Below are positions 62,304 to 64,000 of a stretch of DNA of 64,000 bases, piece after piece. Numbering within the stretch: position 1 is the stretch's first letter; the number at the start of each line of letters is the position of its first letter. Made by a program: the position numbers and the translations under genes. Source of the stretch: Candidatus Krumholzibacteriota bacterium (lineage in GTDB: Bacteria; Krumholzibacteriota; Krumholzibacteriia; Krumholzibacteriales; WJIX01). The DNA lies in assembly GCA_034520215.1 (NCBI GenBank), contig JAXHNR010000001.1, forward strand, positions 620,001 to 684,000, given 5' to 3'. A model generated the notes under the pieces. It saw nothing but the letters and a program-made list of their open reading frames with translations. It was not told the origin of the DNA and searched no databases.

Positions 62304-62450
62304 GGCTGATTGATATTTTCAAAATCGTGGTCGATTTCCCCGGCGAGGTAATCGCAACTCCCACCTCGGGCTCGCTCTTTCTGCCCCTTCGGGTCAGAAA
62401 TCCTTGCCCGCTCGCCCTCCGGAGGGTTTTGAAAATATCAATCAGCCGCA
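62301..62450. mobile_element. Hairpin-rich element bounded by 24-bp perfect inverted repeats
   Basis: Arms 62301-62324 and 62427-62450 are perfect reverse complements (TGCGGCTGATTGATATTTTC at the left edge). Between them, nested stems are visible: GGCGAG/CTCGCC (62342-62347 with 62411-62416), CGGGC/GCCCG (62367-62371 with 62406-62410), TTTCTG/CAGAAA (62378-62383 with 62395-62400), and a 12-bp palindrome at 62415-62426. No coding sequence. Resembles a MITE or REPIN-like element; no matching transposase is seen. Confidence 0.55.
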
Positions 62451-62494
62451 CTCATCAGCAATGAAAGCCCTATTCCACTTACCAATCCTGATAA

Positions 62495-62523
62495 CTGATT
62501 GTATCTCGCAATGTTATTATAAT
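62495..62523 (+). promoter_or_regulatory. Possible sigma-70 promoter of pgpA
   Basis: A perfect TATAAT at 62518-62523 lies 17 bases after a weak CTGATT -35. It is 98 bases upstream of the chosen GTG start. Confidence 0.4.
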
Positions 62524-62620
62524 ACTTGCCGAATTTTCAGAGGGAACTCCAATCTACCAATAATGCTTGACCAATTTGAATTGTAAGAGTATTCTCCTAT
62601 CCTTAAGAGGAGAAGATGCC

Positions 62621-63076
62621 GTGAAAAAACAGATTATTACATTCTTCGGGTCATTCTTTTATACTGGATTTTTTCCTGTTGCTCCGGCTACTTTTGCTAC
62701 TTTTATATGGGCGGTGTGCTATCTCTTTATTCCTCCCTTAGGGTGGGCGGTTCATTTAATCGCTCTTCTTGTGATGTTGCCGGTATCGATATATATATCG
62801 GATGTTATGGAAGATTATTTCGGACATGACGCTCCCGTGATCGTAATTGATGAATTTGTCGGTTTGCAGGTTACTTTTTTTGCCGTTACGGCATCACCCC
62901 TTACAGTTCTAACTGGTTTTCTGCTGTTCAGGGTTTTTGATATAGCAAAACCTTTTCCGATAAGCAGGTCTCAGAAAATCAAAGGGGGTTACGGTGTTGT
63001 CGTGGATGATGTTATTGCCGGGTTATATGCCTATATAATTCTGAATATTCTAATTAAATATACTGACTTACTTTGA
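62621..63076 (+). CDS. pgpA: Phosphatidylglycerophosphatase A
   Basis: 151 residues from GTG 62621, chosen because GAGGAG lies eight bases upstream; an ATG at 62567 would add an unrelated leader. PgpA removes the phosphate of phosphatidylglycerol phosphate at the inner membrane. GFFPVAPATFAT, HDAPVIVIDEFVGLQVT and FRVFDIAKPFPISRSQKIKGGYGVVVDDVIAG (about 95-130) contain the Asp/Glu metal ligands of the family. Four hydrophobic segments are seen. Length is normal. Confidence 0.9.
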   Translation: MKKQIITFFGSFFYTGFFPVAPATFATFIWAVCYLFIPPLGWAVHLIALLVMLPVSIYISDVMEDYFGHDAPVIVIDEFVGLQVTFFAVTASPLTVLTGFLLFRVFDIAKPFPISRSQKIKGGYGVVVDDVIAGLYAYIILNILIKYTDLL

Positions 63077-63150
63077 TGTGCTGCCTTAACTGAAATTCAT
63101 ATAGTTTGTTTTTGTAACTGAAGAATTTTTCTGTTTTAAGGGAGGATTCA

Positions 63151-63888
63151 ATAAATCAGCCAAGAATTATAAGTCTAGCCGCTGTGAGTAAAAGCTTTGC
63201 TGTAGAAAAATTAACCGGAATTTTCGGCGGCAGCGTAACTGAGAAGGTTAAGATAAAGGGGAGTTATCCCGCTTTAGATCTTCTGTTTTCCCAAAGCGAC
63301 TACTCAGCCGGAGATATTGATATAATACGCGAAGCATTCGGAAGTTATTGTTATTCACGATGCGGAGACAGTCTTGAGAAAGTTGTGGCTGATCTTCTTC
63401 GCAGAAAGAAGGCGACTCTTTCTGTGGCAGAATCTATTACAGGCGGGCTGATTGCTTCAACCATTGTAACGGTTCCAGGTGCAAGTGAATTTTTCGTTGA
63501 AGGTTTTATTACTTACAGTAACAAAGCGAAAACGGACAGGCTTGGCGTGGATCCTCAGATTATAAAGAGTTATGGCGCGGTAAGTCCGGAGGTTTGCGTT
63601 CTGATGGTTCGCGGGGCGGCTTCGAAAGCCGGAGTTGACTACGCTCTGTCTACAACGGGAATTGCCGGGCCGGGCGGAGGCACGCCGGGAAAGGATGCGG
63701 GGTTGTGCTATATAGGGCTTCATTCGCCCGAGGGGAATAGTTATAACAAATATCAATTCAGTGGAAGCAGAGATGAAGTCAGAAGAAAAGCTGTTATCTT
63801 TGCTCTGGATTTGTTAAGACTTAAACTTGAAGGTTACAACAAGAGATTGGCTTCATTTATGAAAACCCTGCCCGGCCGGCAGATATAA
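63151..63888 (+). CDS. CinA-type nicotinamide-nucleotide amidase lacking the N-terminal domain, apparent AUA start
   Basis: 245 residues. The C-terminal domain (about 85-245) contains LSVAESITGGLIAS, AYSNKAK-like ITYSNKAKTDRLGV and STTGIAGPGGGTPGKDAGLCYIG, the NMN deamidase (PncC) site. Residues 1-80 match the linker domain that precedes it in full-length CinA (PRIISLAAVSKSFAVEKL). The COG1058 N-terminal domain is missing. The first ordinary start is GTG 63184 with no ribosome site; TAAGGGAGG at 63137-63145 is five bases before ATA 63151, and the frame from there keeps family residues. I use that start. Next gene thpR follows, as in many cinA-thpR-recA loci. Confidence 0.8.
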   Translation: MNQPRIISLAAVSKSFAVEKLTGIFGGSVTEKVKIKGSYPALDLLFSQSDYSAGDIDIIREAFGSYCYSRCGDSLEKVVADLLRRKKATLSVAESITGGLIASTIVTVPGASEFFVEGFITYSNKAKTDRLGVDPQIIKSYGAVSPEVCVLMVRGAASKAGVDYALSTTGIAGPGGGTPGKDAGLCYIGLHSPEGNSYNKYQFSGSRDEVRRKAVIFALDLLRLKLEGYNKRLASFMKTLPGRQI

Positions 63889-63897
63889 GGAGTTATA

Positions 63898-64000
63898 ATG
63901 AGGCTGTTTTTCGGAGTAAATATTATACCGCGGCTCACTGAACTTGTATGGAGAAGTATAGAGCAGTCACCGGTTCTGGATTCTCCCTGGCGCTGGATAC
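63898..64000 (+). CDS. thpR: RNA 2',3'-cyclic phosphodiesterase, 5' part
   Basis: ATG preceded by AAGGAG; the frame runs off the window with 34 residues. MRLFFGVNIIPRL and SPWRWI match the first strand and the WV-type segment of the 2H phosphoesterase/2'-5' RNA ligase family. Location after cinA supports the call. The catalytic HxT motifs would lie beyond the window. Confidence 0.7.
   Translation, partial: MRLFFGVNIIPRLTELVWRSIEQSPVLDSPWRWI

Larger units (their letters stand above)
62052..62620. other. Intergenic region carrying a structured repeat element
   Basis: 569 bases. Holds the 59-nt repeat copy B, an inverted-repeat element (62301-62450) and a probable pgpA promoter. Open frames over 62236-62451 and 62404-62586 are products of the inverted repeat, not genes. 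Confidence 0.6.

Noticed and set aside
62236..62586. Open frames in the inverted-repeat element
   Set aside because: They are translations of stems in a non-coding repeat; no start context.

Overview
The window comes from the chromosome of a Gram-negative, apparently strictly or largely anaerobic bacterium. Lipoproteins with lipoboxes, a predicted outer-membrane beta-barrel and MurA/MurB indicate a diderm cell. A pyruvate-type 2-oxoacid:ferredoxin oxidoreductase and an adenosylcobalamin (class II) ribonucleotide reductase fit life without oxygen. A long SRP RNA with an Alu-type 5' domain, an mglBA pair, type IV pilin-like genes and a secreted protein ending in an STWGALK-type tail resemble what I know of uncultured FCB-group or neighbouring candidate phyla (Krumholzibacteriota, Eisenbacteria and similar). 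That placement is an impression from gene content, not a computed result. No phage, integrase, intact insertion sequence or CRISPR array was seen.

Layout. 1-5.2 kb: 3' end of a class II RNR, a flavin reductase-like gene, a small secreted protein behind a promoter and a 26-bp palindrome, a PLP-dependent dehydratase and an M29 aminopeptidase. 5.2-38.3 kb: a large, mixed-orientation surface-polysaccharide region. It holds an O-antigen ligase/polymerase-like protein, a GT2 enzyme with a flippase-like partner, a methyltransferase with an FrhB-like iron-sulfur protein, two giant multi-span proteins, a Wzx-type flippase, four GT4-type glycosyltransferases, an asparagine-synthase-like protein, a polysaccharide deacetylase, a DUF354 protein, an acetyltransferase, an alcohol dehydrogenase/Gfo-Idh fusion and a CapK-like adenylate-forming enzyme. 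murA-murB and an OPT transporter are interspersed. Two decayed genes (a methyltransferase with an internal deletion and an acetyltransferase 3' remnant) show the region is in flux.

38.3-47 kb: an orphan gene fragment, a lipoprotein plus outer-membrane protein pair, two TPR proteins, a cysteine desulfurase with MnmA (tRNA 2-thiolation) and a membrane-anchored HExxH protease. 47.1-47.4 kb: tRNA-Ser(UGA), tRNA-Ser(GCU) and tRNA-Arg(ACG) behind a near-consensus promoter. 47.7-52.1 kb: a four-gene 2-oxoacid:ferredoxin oxidoreductase operon containing a GltD/PorD-like fusion. 52.5-56.1 kb: pseudopilin genes, one carrying fibronectin-like domains, behind a candidate sigma-54 promoter. 56.3-62.1 kb: a compact run of lipoprotein, tadA, tRNA-Ser(GGA), tRNA-Ser(CGA), tRNA-Ala(CGC), SRP RNA, dnaX, ybaB, recR, mglB and mglA. 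62.2-64 kb: a structured repeat element, pgpA, a short CinA-type gene and the start of thpR.

Themes: TadA sits in the same window as tRNA-Arg(ACG), its usual substrate. MglA/MglB polarity proteins lie about 5 kb from the pilin-like genes. The points most worth a second look are two genes that seem to need AUA/AUC start codons behind strong ribosome-binding sites, an A9 slippage tract in dnaX placed to yield a gamma subunit, a 59-nt dispersed repeat attached to a 24-bp inverted repeat, and pseudopilins with non-consensus processing sites.
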